A stretch of 15,675 nt of DNA from Bacillota bacterium (GTDB lineage Bacteria > Bacillota > Clostridia > Lachnospirales > Cellulosilyticaceae), in assembly GCA_023457875.1 (NCBI GenBank), contig JAEXBC010000183.1:1-15675 (forward strand), read 5' to 3'. Position 1 is the stretch's first letter, and each line of letters starts with the position of its first letter. The notes under the pieces were generated by a model. It saw only the letters and a program-made list of their open reading frames with translations. It did not search any database and was not told the origin of the DNA. Shown here one piece after another: positions 1 through 6,133 of the stretch. Position numbers and translations under genes: made by a program.

Positions 1-435
1 AACTGTACTTACTACATTACTAACCGCTTTAGATACGCTATTACTTGAACTTGAACTGCTACTTGTTTTAGAACTACTACTTGAGCTTGAGCTACTGCTT
101 GTTTTAGAGCTACTACTTGTGTTCGAGCTACTACTTGATTTTGTGCTATTGCTTACTGCATTACTATTAACACTATTGCTACTGGTTACAGCCGTTTTTG
201 TATTTGAAGAAGTCGTAGCAGTCGTAGCACTTTTTACTGCATTGACTACACTTGTTACTGCACTTACTACATTATTAACTGCTTTCGATACGCTATTACT
301 TGAGCTTGAACTTGAGCTGCTGCTTGTTTTGGAACTACTGCTTGAACTTGAACTGCTGCTTGTTTTAGAGCTACTACTTGAAGATGCTGAACTTATAGCA
401 GAGCTTACACTACGCACAATACTACCTATTGACAT
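1..435 (-). CDS. Serine-rich low-complexity repeat protein (3'-truncated by window edge)
   Basis: The minus strand is open without a stop from an ATG at 435 to the window edge, giving 145 residues with the C-terminus missing. An AAAGGAG site lies 8 bases upstream of the ATG. After a short N-terminus (MSIGSIVRSVSSAISSAS) come long serine tracts broken by regularly spaced Lys-Thr pairs (SSSSKTSSSSSS). Between them are Val/Ala/Asn-rich stretches such as NSVSKAVNNVVSAVTSVVNA that could form amphipathic helix. More than half of all residues are Ser, and no Cys, Trp, Tyr, Phe, Pro or Asp occurs in the visible part. No signal peptide or membrane span is seen. It starts 59 bases after the CBM48-like gene on the same strand with no terminator between, so the two are probably co-transcribed. 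Function is not recognised. A glycosylated or structural linker-like surface or spore protein is conceivable, but that is inference. Confidence 0.75.
   Translation of the reverse strand, partial: MSIGSIVRSVSSAISSASSSSSSKTSSSSSSSSSSKTSSSSSSSSSNSVSKAVNNVVSAVTSVVNAVKSATTATTSSNTKTAVTSSNSVNSNAVSNSTKSSSSSNTSSSSKTSSSSSSSSSSKTSSSSSSSNSVSKAVSNVVSTV
2..379. repeat. Internal direct duplication (about 255-bp period) within the Ser-rich gene
   Basis: Bases from about 2 to 118 recur from about 257 to 379 with an offset of 255 bases, which is 85 codons. Shared blocks include ACTTACTACATTA, then GATACGCTATTACTTGA, then serine-tract codons ending in CTACTACTTG. The copies differ by scattered, mostly synonymous changes and by one 6-base (Ser-Ser) indel, so the frame is kept. 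Within each copy the Ser tracts themselves are built from short repeating AGY/TCA codons. Confidence 0.75.
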
Positions 436-494
436 TTTTTCTACTCCTTTTTTTATTAATATTTATTAGGTAATTTACATCCATACTTATTTGA

Positions 495-1172
495 TTACAT
501 GCTCATTCCAGCATAATATGTATTTCTTTTTGATAAATTAAATCTGTCTTCTAAAATATAACTTCCATCTATAAAGAGTTTTAGTGTCCAAAGTCCTTCT
601 GGATAAGTATGATTATTATCATCAATTTGCAGAATAAACCAAATAAATGTTGATTTATTTCCCTCAACTGATACAAGTATACTTTCAGCTGCATTAAATA
701 TCTTACCATCTGGAGTACACCATACAGCTGTCGCACTGTGGAATCCCGTTATATTGTTAAACTCAAACCTTGCTACTACTTTCTTATCTAGAAATAAATT
801 AAAATCCCTTTTATTACTGTCCAGTTGTTGTTCATGTACCAAGTTAGTTATATTATAGTTTTCTATATTCACCGTATACTGGGTGTTATTATATAATCTT
901 TTGTTTTCATGATTCATGATTAATACTGACCAAACCTCATTATCTTTGCCTGGTGAATACACATTTGCACTAGGATCATTTAATTTTATCTGATCATTAA
1001 TCAAGAACTTATAATAGTACTCCCCTTCTTTTAACTCGACATCTAAATACCATGTGTTATCTCTTTTATACATCCTCCCCATTATTGCATTATACTGATT
1101 AAACGAACCAATTACTGATACAGAATCAATGTTAAAATTCTGTATTTGCTGAAACTCAAACTTAACTATCAT
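495..1172 (-). CDS. CBM48/AMPK glycogen-binding-like domain protein of unknown function
   Basis: The protein has 225 residues, with ATG at 1172 and an AAGGGG site 6 bases upstream. Residues 1-85 resemble the glycogen-binding (CBM48, isoamylase N-terminal/AMPK-beta) fold. GSFNQYN at 22-28 stands where family members have G-x-FN-x-W, YYYKFLIND at 52-60 matches the Y-x-KF-x-x-D strand, and DPSAN at 66-70 and NEVWSVLI at 78-85 follow. Residues about 100-215 look like a second beta-rich, Ig-like domain ending in GLWTLKLFIDGSYI, which I do not recognise. No signal peptide, catalytic module or membrane span is visible. The usual Trp of the first sugar-binding loop is Tyr27, so carbohydrate binding is plausible but not certain. 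It is led by a consensus promoter and followed by the Ser-rich gene. Binding to glycogen or another alpha-glucan is inferred from family resemblance only. Confidence 0.75.
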   Translation of the reverse strand: MIVKFEFQQIQNFNIDSVSVIGSFNQYNAIMGRMYKRDNTWYLDVELKEGEYYYKFLINDQIKLNDPSANVYSPGKDNEVWSVLIMNHENKRLYNNTQYTVNIENYNITNLVHEQQLDSNKRDFNLFLDKKVVARFEFNNITGFHSATAVWCTPDGKIFNAAESILVSVEGNKSTFIWFILQIDDNNHTYPEGLWTLKLFIDGSYILEDRFNLSKRNTYYAGMSM

Positions 1173-1225
1173 TGTTTTCCCCTTACATAATATTATTTTT
1201 CTATATATATTAAATTTTCTAAATT

Positions 1226-1254
1226 ATTATATATAAAACAATATCTCCTGTCAA
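1226..1254 (-). promoter_or_regulatory. Consensus housekeeping promoter of the CBM48-like / Ser-rich pair
   Basis: On the minus strand, TTGACA (1249-1254) is followed by exactly 17 bases and TATAAT (1226-1231). Both hexamers match the sigma-A consensus at all six positions. The expected start point near 1219 leaves a leader of about 47 bases before the ATG at 1172. Such a match suggests strong, unactivated vegetative transcription. Confidence 0.8.
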
Positions 1255-1346
1255 TTTTTCATCCATTATCGTAAACCTATATAGTTATTTACGTACATTG
1301 CATCAAAAATATACTCTTGCTCGTAGCTAAAAATAACCTTAGACAA

Positions 1347-1376
1347 TTAACCATTTTTTACCTTCTATCATATAAT
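1347..1376 (+). promoter_or_regulatory. Probable promoter of the four-TM membrane protein gene
   Basis: TTAACC (1347-1352) is followed by 18 bases and a perfect TATAAT (1371-1376). The start codon at 1417 is about 35 bases downstream of the predicted start point. The -35 box matches 4 of 6 consensus bases. Confidence 0.45.
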
Positions 1377-1416
1377 GACTATAGACACTCCTTTCACAAC
1401 CTTGAGGAGGGATATT

Positions 1417-2139
1417 ATGAAAAAGGAATACACCTACTGTGTTTTATCTATTTGCGTGCTTTTACTTGCCATTGTCTTTACCATATCCGCTGTTTTGCTT
1501 GAAACGCTTCCCTTTTCCAGCAAAAGTGCCTTACTACTTTTCTCCCTTTGTTTTATAGTTGTCGGAACAAGCACTTTAGCTGTTCATTATAAAAAATATC
1601 TACGTATTAAACACCTTCTTAACCATGACGCGCCTATCCTTGCACACTGGGTCTATGATACAGACAGCTATCCTCTTTTGAAAAATGCCTTAATAGAGCA
1701 AAAATGTAGTACTATATCTACGGCTATTTTAAGTGTTATATTAGCCCTTATTTTTTTCACTGTTTTTGCCTATAGTGGCGGTGTTTATATTTTATATCTA
1801 GGCTATGGCTTAAATCTCTTAAGTGTTCTTGTTTTTGTGGCTGGGTTATACTTCATTAATACTTACTATAAGACCGCGCTTTCCTCAACATCAGAAGCCA
1901 TTTTTTCAGAAGAATACATTTACTTTTTAGATGAGCTCCATACCAACCAAAAATCTATTTATTTTTTAGAAAAAGTTATCATTGATACTGAGGTCGAACC
2001 TGTTTTTAAGCTTATATATGGGCAGTATGATATAGACGATGTCCCAATTTATGAGGTTTCTATCCCTATTCCCAAGGGTAAAGAAGGTATTGCTGAATAT
2101 CTGCGCAAATACTACATGGAATTAATAGACTCAAATTAA
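1417..2139 (+). CDS. Uncharacterised membrane protein with four predicted TM helices
   Basis: I chose the ATG at 1417 because GAGGAGGG lies just upstream (1404-1411). An in-frame ATG at 1375 has no ribosome site and overlaps the predicted -10 box. This gives 240 residues. Hydrophobic segments at about 7-29, 36-57, 99-120 and 124-149 form two hairpins. The 40-residue loop between them contains ILAHWVYDTD (74-83), and a cytoplasmic-looking tail of about 90 residues follows (150-240). The tail alternates strands and charged helices (EEYIYFLDELHTNQKSIYFL; VSIPIPKGKEGIAEYLRKYY). The lone His-Trp segment after TM2 looks like a conserved motif, but I cannot name the family or a function. It is a single-gene unit, convergent with the downstream heavy-metal ATPase gene. 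Confidence 0.75.
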   Translation: MKKEYTYCVLSICVLLLAIVFTISAVLLETLPFSSKSALLLFSLCFIVVGTSTLAVHYKKYLRIKHLLNHDAPILAHWVYDTDSYPLLKNALIEQKCSTISTAILSVILALIFFTVFAYSGGVYILYLGYGLNLLSVLVFVAGLYFINTYYKTALSSTSEAIFSEEYIYFLDELHTNQKSIYFLEKVIIDTEVEPVFKLIYGQYDIDDVPIYEVSIPIPKGKEGIAEYLRKYYMELIDSN

Positions 2140-2148
2140 GCCATCAAA

Positions 2149-2184
2149 AAAGGTCATAGTAGTTTTCTCCCCACTATGACCTTT
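2149..2184. terminator. Hairpin terminator between convergent genes
   Basis: AAAGGTCATAGT (2149-2160) pairs perfectly with ACTATGACCTTT (2173-2184) around a 12-base loop. The A run just left of the stem gives a clean U-tract when read on the minus strand, so it best fits termination of the ATPase transcript. The pyrimidine-rich flank to the right may serve the plus-strand gene. Confidence 0.7.
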
Positions 2185-2286
2185 GCACTCTTATTCTTTT
2201 CTATACTCATGCCTACTTTTTCTATTTCTAATATACTTATGCTTTTATATCATGCCTATATTACTTGCATTTTTGCTATACGCTTC

Positions 2287-4419
2287 CTATCCTTTTATCA
2301 TTTTTGCCATATAGCCAATGTTCTTTCCTAATACTCTTATGGAGTTCATTACTGCGAGTAGTGAAACGCCTACGTCGGCAAAAATAGCTAGCCAGATATT
2401 TGTGATTGCTAAAATGCCTAATATCAGTACAATTGCCTTGACGCCTAGGGCAAAAACAATATTTTGTGTAACAATTTTTCTGGTTCGCTTAGCAATATCA
2501 ATTACGTCTCCGATGGAAGAAAGCTCATCTGTCATTAAGATCATGTCAGCCGCTTCGATAGCTGCATCAGAACCAACACCTCCCATGGCAACACCCACAT
2601 TTGCCCTAGCGAGTACAGGGGCATCATTGATGCCATCTCCTACAAAAGCCACCTTGCCTTTTTCTAGTGCTTTTTCTAACTTCGCAACCTTATCTTGTGG
2701 AAGAAGCTCGGCATAAACTTGGTCGATGCCTACTTGACTTGCTATTTCCTCCGCAATTTCTTTTTTGTCACCTGTGAGCATGATAACATTTTTGATACCC
2801 TTTGCTTTGAGCTGACTAATCGCCGCCTTGCTATCTGGCTTGATTTGATCAGCTACAACTATACAGCCTAAGTATTGGCCGTTTCTTGCAATATACACAT
2901 GAGAACCCATCTGTTGCACAGGTTTAAAGGGAATTTGATATCTTTCTAATAGTCGTTCATTACCAGCAAGCCAAACTTCGTCTTCTAGACTTACTACAAT
3001 GCCTTCTCCACTTATTTCTTGATATTCGCCTTTTAAATCTATAGCCTTTGTTTTTCCATGTGCTCTCACAATGGACTTTGCAATAGGGTGGTTGCTTCTT
3101 GACTCTAAGGCGGCTGCTATTTGCAGAAGCTCTTCCTCTTCACAGTTTTCGGCGATGATTTGACTCACACCAAATTCACCCTTTGTAATGGTTCCTGTTT
3201 TATCAAAAATAACGGTGTCAATGGTATTGAGTGCTTCTAAATAATTACTTCCTTTAACAAGGACACCCTCTTTGGCTGCTGCACCGATTCCTGCAAAAAA
3301 ACCTAATGGCACAGATACTACTAAGGCACAAGGGCAAGAAATAACCAAGAAAATGATACTGGAATAAATCCATTTTGACCAGTCACCTGTAATCATAGAG
3401 GGTACAATGGCTGTAAAAACAGCTAGGCCTACTACAATAGGTGTATACCATCTTGCAAATTTAGTGATAAAATTCTCAGACCTTGACTTCTTGCTGCTAG
3501 CATTTTCAATGAGCTCCAATATTTTTGATACGGTACTGTCTTGAAATGCTTCTGTTACTTGAACCTTGATAACGCCTTCCTTGTTAATAGAACCACTTAA
3601 CACAAGGGTTCCCTTTTCTACGACTACAGGCAAAGCTTCACCTGTCAGCATGGAGGTATCTAGCGTACTTGTTCCTTCAATAACGATTCCATCTAAAGGC
3701 ATCTTTTCTCCAGGTCTTACCTCTATGGTTTCACCGACTCTAACCTCACTAGGTGCTACAATCTCTTCGTTTTCTCTAAGCACTCTTGCAAAGCTAGGTC
3801 TAATATCCATTGCCTTTGCAATTTCTTTTCTAGAATAACCTACTGCTCTATCTTCTAGATGCTCACCTATTTTATAGAACACCATAACTGCCACAGCTTC
3901 AGGATACTCCCCTATAATAAAAGCAGCAACGGTAGCAAGTGTCATTAAAAAATTCTCATCTAAAACGCTTCCCTTAAATAAATTTTCAGCCGCTTCTATA
4001 ACCACATCATACCCTACGCAGATATAGGCTAGAATAAGTAGAACTTGTAAATCGGCTATTATTCCTATTACTAATAATATCAAGCTTACACCCAAGAGTA
4101 TAACGTCTTTATTTAACTTTAGCTTACTGAGTAAGTTCATATTGGGGTGATCTAGCTGAGAAGTATCCACCCCAGAGTTATCTGGAGATGATACCTTTGT
4201 ACCTATAATCTGAACACCCTTTTCAATGGCATCAGCTAATTTCTCTATTTTTTCCCTTAATTCTTCTTCCTTGATTTCTTGCTTGCATACTATGGTCAAT
4301 TTTTTTAGCATAAAGTTTAGGCTAGCCTCTTCTATATAAGCTTCTTTATTTAATTGCACTTCTATTTTATTAGCACAATTGGCACAATCTAAATGTTTCA
4401 CTTGAAATGTATAGATCAT
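2287..4419 (-). CDS. cadA: Zn2+/Cd2+/Pb2+-exporting P1B-type ATPase (CadA/ZntA family)
   Basis: This 710-residue heavy-metal translocating P-type ATPase pumps soft divalent cations out of the cytoplasm using ATP. An N-terminal HMA domain carries a Cys-x-x-Cys site (LDCANC, C12/C15). Six to eight membrane helices surround the actuator TGE (259-261), the metal site Cys-Pro-Cys (362-364), the phosphorylation motif DKTGT (Asp406), the P1B-specific His-Pro (444-445), TGDK (549-552) and GDGIND (594-599). Lys661 and Asp682, in the last helices, have the same 21-residue spacing as the Lys/Asp pair of E. coli ZntA, which points to the Zn/Cd/Pb class and not a Cu+ pump. The start at 4419 has a good AAGGGGTGAT site. 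An ArsR/SmtB-type operator overlaps the start of transcription. All catalytic motifs are intact. Confidence 0.93.
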   Translation of the reverse strand: MIYTFQVKHLDCANCANKIEVQLNKEAYIEEASLNFMLKKLTIVCKQEIKEEELREKIEKLADAIEKGVQIIGTKVSSPDNSGVDTSQLDHPNMNLLSKLKLNKDVILLGVSLILLVIGIIADLQVLLILAYICVGYDVVIEAAENLFKGSVLDENFLMTLATVAAFIIGEYPEAVAVMVFYKIGEHLEDRAVGYSRKEIAKAMDIRPSFARVLRENEEIVAPSEVRVGETIEVRPGEKMPLDGIVIEGTSTLDTSMLTGEALPVVVEKGTLVLSGSINKEGVIKVQVTEAFQDSTVSKILELIENASSKKSRSENFITKFARWYTPIVVGLAVFTAIVPSMITGDWSKWIYSSIIFLVISCPCALVVSVPLGFFAGIGAAAKEGVLVKGSNYLEALNTIDTVIFDKTGTITKGEFGVSQIIAENCEEEELLQIAAALESRSNHPIAKSIVRAHGKTKAIDLKGEYQEISGEGIVVSLEDEVWLAGNERLLERYQIPFKPVQQMGSHVYIARNGQYLGCIVVADQIKPDSKAAISQLKAKGIKNVIMLTGDKKEIAEEIASQVGIDQVYAELLPQDKVAKLEKALEKGKVAFVGDGINDAPVLARANVGVAMGGVGSDAAIEAADMILMTDELSSIGDVIDIAKRTRKIVTQNIVFALGVKAIVLILGILAITNIWLAIFADVGVSLLAVMNSIRVLGKNIGYMAKMIKG

Positions 4420-4437
4420 ATTATCACCCCTTGTATG

Positions 4438-4456
4438 TATGAATAGTTGTTCATAT
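4438..4456. promoter_or_regulatory. ArsR/SmtB-family operator for the metal-efflux ATPase
   Basis: Read on the minus strand, the site is ATATGAACAACTATTCATA, an inverted repeat with arms TATGAA/TTCATA. It closely fits the known TGAACA-n2-TATTCA operators of SmtB/CzrA-type zinc or cadmium sensors. It lies just downstream of the -10 box, about 20-40 bases upstream of the ATPase start codon, where bound repressor would block transcription. No ArsR-type regulator is encoded in the window, so the sensor would act in trans. Confidence 0.75.
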
Positions 4457-4466
4457 GTTTAATAAT

Positions 4467-4495
4467 ATAATACGCATGATGTAGTTTTTTGTCAA
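4467..4495 (-). promoter_or_regulatory. Promoter of the metal-efflux ATPase gene
   Basis: On the minus strand, a perfect TTGACA (4490-4495) is followed by 17 bases and TATTAT (4467-4472, 5 of 6). The predicted start point falls near 4460, at the edge of the ArsR/SmtB-type inverted repeat. This is a strong basal promoter that would need repression, as is typical of metal-derepressed efflux genes. Confidence 0.75.
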
Positions 4496-4521
4496 CCACT
4501 AATATTTTTATTTCTATTATG

Positions 4522-4550
4522 GATACAAACCTTCTGACTTCGTGTATAAT
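4522..4550 (+). promoter_or_regulatory. Probable promoter of the M18 aminopeptidase gene
   Basis: There is a perfect TATAAT at 4545-4550 with a weak -35 (GATACA, 4522-4527) at 17-base spacing. The start codon is 48 bases downstream. It is divergent from the cadA promoter, with about 27 bases between the two -35 regions, so repressor binding at the cadA operator need not affect it. Confidence 0.4.
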
Positions 4551-4597
4551 AAGTAAATAATTGATTTGATAACAATATAAGATTCAGGAGGCCTATA

Positions 4598-5884
4598 ATG
4601 ACGAAAACCTTAACACAACAACTTATGGATTTTATAGATGAAAGCCCAACCATGTTTCATACAGTTGCCACCTGCAAGAACCTTTTAGAAGCACAAGACT
4701 TTTCCTTTTTAGACCCCAAAAAAACATGGGATTTAACTGAAGGTGGCAAATATTATACTACGATAAATAATTCTTGTTTAATTGCCTTTGTGATCAACTC
4801 CCTAGAGCTTAGCCACACTGGCTTTAAAATCATTGCAACCCATGGAGATGTTCCCTGTTTCAAAATCAAACCCAATGCCCAGATGCAAGCCAATAGCTTT
4901 ATCAAGCTCAATACAGAGGCCTATGGTGGTACCATACTTCATACTTGGTTTGATAGACCACTTAGTATTGCTGGGCGTGTAGCTATAAAATCTAATGATT
5001 TACTTTTTCCAGATACGCGGTTAATCGATTTTAAAAAACCTCTCCTTATTATTCCAAGTTTAGCGATTCATATGAATCGTGAGGTAAATAATGGCGTTAG
5101 CCTGAATAAGCAAAAGGATACGCTACCTATTTTAACTTATCAAAACGAGATGACTGACGAAAATCTAGTGATGCATTTAGTTGCAAAGACGCTTGAGGTT
5201 TCTACTGAGGATATACTTGATGCGGAGCTTTATCTTTATCCTTATGAGAAAAGCATCTGCATGGGCTTAAATGAAGAGTTTATTTCTGCCCCTAGGCTAG
5301 ATGACCTAAGTATGACTTTTAGCGGCTTATATGCTCTACTTAACCATACCTCAAACCAAGGTATTTCCATGTTTGTCTGTTTCGATAACGAGGAGGTAGG
5401 CAGTCGTACAAAACAAGGCGCAGCTTCTTCTTATCTGATGCGTACATTAGAGCGTATTAGTTTGGCTCTTGGTAAATCTAGAGAGGAGTTTTTCATAGCC
5501 CTAGAGCAGTCCTTCCTTGTGTCTGGAGATGTGGCTCACTTATCTCATCCAAACTACACAGAAAAAACAGACCCCACCAACAAGGTCCTTCCTGGCAAGG
5601 GTCCTGCTATTAAGGTAAGCGGTAATTTTAGTTATAGTACTGATAGTGATTCTGCCAGCGTATTTGCTGGTATTTGTAAAGCAAATCATATTCCTTATCA
5701 AACCTTTGCGAATCGCTCTGATGAGCGAGGTGGTTCAACAATTGGTCCTATTACCTCAGCAGGACTTGGCATTCGCTGTGTAGATATTGGTACACCTATG
5801 CTGTCAATGCATTCTGCTAGAGAACTTATGACAAAAGAGGATTTTATTTATACCTGCGACGCCATGAAAGCTTTTCTGAGCTAG
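4598..5884 (+). CDS. M18-family metallo-aminopeptidase
   Basis: This 428-residue aminopeptidase of the M18 (aminopeptidase I / aspartyl aminopeptidase) family removes N-terminal residues from peptides, usually in the cytoplasm as a large homo-oligomer with two metal ions. The ligand set of the family can be traced: His82 in THGDVPCFKIKP, Asp235 in APRLDDL, the Glu265-Glu266 pair in CFDNEEVGS, Asp311 in SGDVAHLSHPNY and His405 in MHSARE. GGTILHTWFDRPLSIAGR (110-127) is the typical dimer/active-site segment. The His82 motif has Gly-Asp-Val where the family more often has Thr-Asp-Ser, a mild deviation. Length is normal for bacterial members. AGGAGG at 4586-4591 fixes the start. It stands alone, between its own promoter and terminator. 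Residue preference (Asp/Glu or broader) cannot be read from sequence. Confidence 0.9.
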   Translation: MTKTLTQQLMDFIDESPTMFHTVATCKNLLEAQDFSFLDPKKTWDLTEGGKYYTTINNSCLIAFVINSLELSHTGFKIIATHGDVPCFKIKPNAQMQANSFIKLNTEAYGGTILHTWFDRPLSIAGRVAIKSNDLLFPDTRLIDFKKPLLIIPSLAIHMNREVNNGVSLNKQKDTLPILTYQNEMTDENLVMHLVAKTLEVSTEDILDAELYLYPYEKSICMGLNEEFISAPRLDDLSMTFSGLYALLNHTSNQGISMFVCFDNEEVGSRTKQGAASSYLMRTLERISLALGKSREEFFIALEQSFLVSGDVAHLSHPNYTEKTDPTNKVLPGKGPAIKVSGNFSYSTDSDSASVFAGICKANHIPYQTFANRSDERGGSTIGPITSAGLGIRCVDIGTPMLSMHSARELMTKEDFIYTCDAMKAFLS

Positions 5885-5898
5885 AGGTTTTATCTATC

Positions 5899-5947
5899 GA
5901 CAAAAATAACCAAAGGTTTTACAAAAAATCCTTTGGTTATTTTTGTC
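5899..5947 (+). terminator. Terminator after the M18 aminopeptidase gene
   Basis: An 18-bp perfect inverted repeat pairs GACAAAAATAACCAAAGG (5899-5916) with CCTTTGGTTATTTTTGTC (5930-5947) around a 13-base loop. The T run lies inside the right arm, so the functional hairpin is probably the inner GC-containing part (AACCAAAGG) followed by ATTTTTG. Confidence 0.7.
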
Positions 5948-5998
5948 CACTTTTAATAAATTAATAGGTGATTTATTCAAAAAAATCTAAACGCACCT

Positions 5999-6028
5999 TT
6001 ACCTTTTTCGCCTATTTTAATGTATAAT
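5999..6028 (+). promoter_or_regulatory. Possible promoter of the glycogen phosphorylase gene
   Basis: A perfect TATAAT lies at 6023-6028, with only a weak -35 (TTACCT, 5999-6004, 18-base spacing). The start codon is about 106 bases downstream, leaving a leader of about 100 bases in which I see no recognisable riboswitch or attenuator. Confidence 0.35.
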
Positions 6029-6133
6029 GGATATTGATTCTTTTAACAACACGATTAATTCGCTATGTTAGGTATTAGACATTACTGCTAAAGGATGACT
6101 ATTTTTTGCATATATTATTGGAGGGATAACACT

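Noticed and set aside
2..379. Regular repeats as a possible CRISPR array
   Set aside because: The repeats are coding, keep the frame, have no unique spacers of uniform length, and no cas gene is present.
119..469. Plus-strand open frame encoding a Leu/Val-rich 116-residue product
   Set aside because: It is the antisense of the Ser-rich repeat gene: AGY/TCA serine codons read backwards give Leu/Ala/Thr. It has no ribosome site, and the minus strand has a good one.
5899..5947. 18-bp perfect inverted repeat as a miniature mobile element
   Set aside because: There is no target-site duplication and no internal sequence beyond a 13-base loop; its place right after a stop codon fits a terminator.
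6095..6133. Upstream ATG extending glycogen phosphorylase by 13 residues
   Set aside because: There is no ribosome site before 6095, whereas GGAGGG precedes the ATG at 6134 and the family starts near there.
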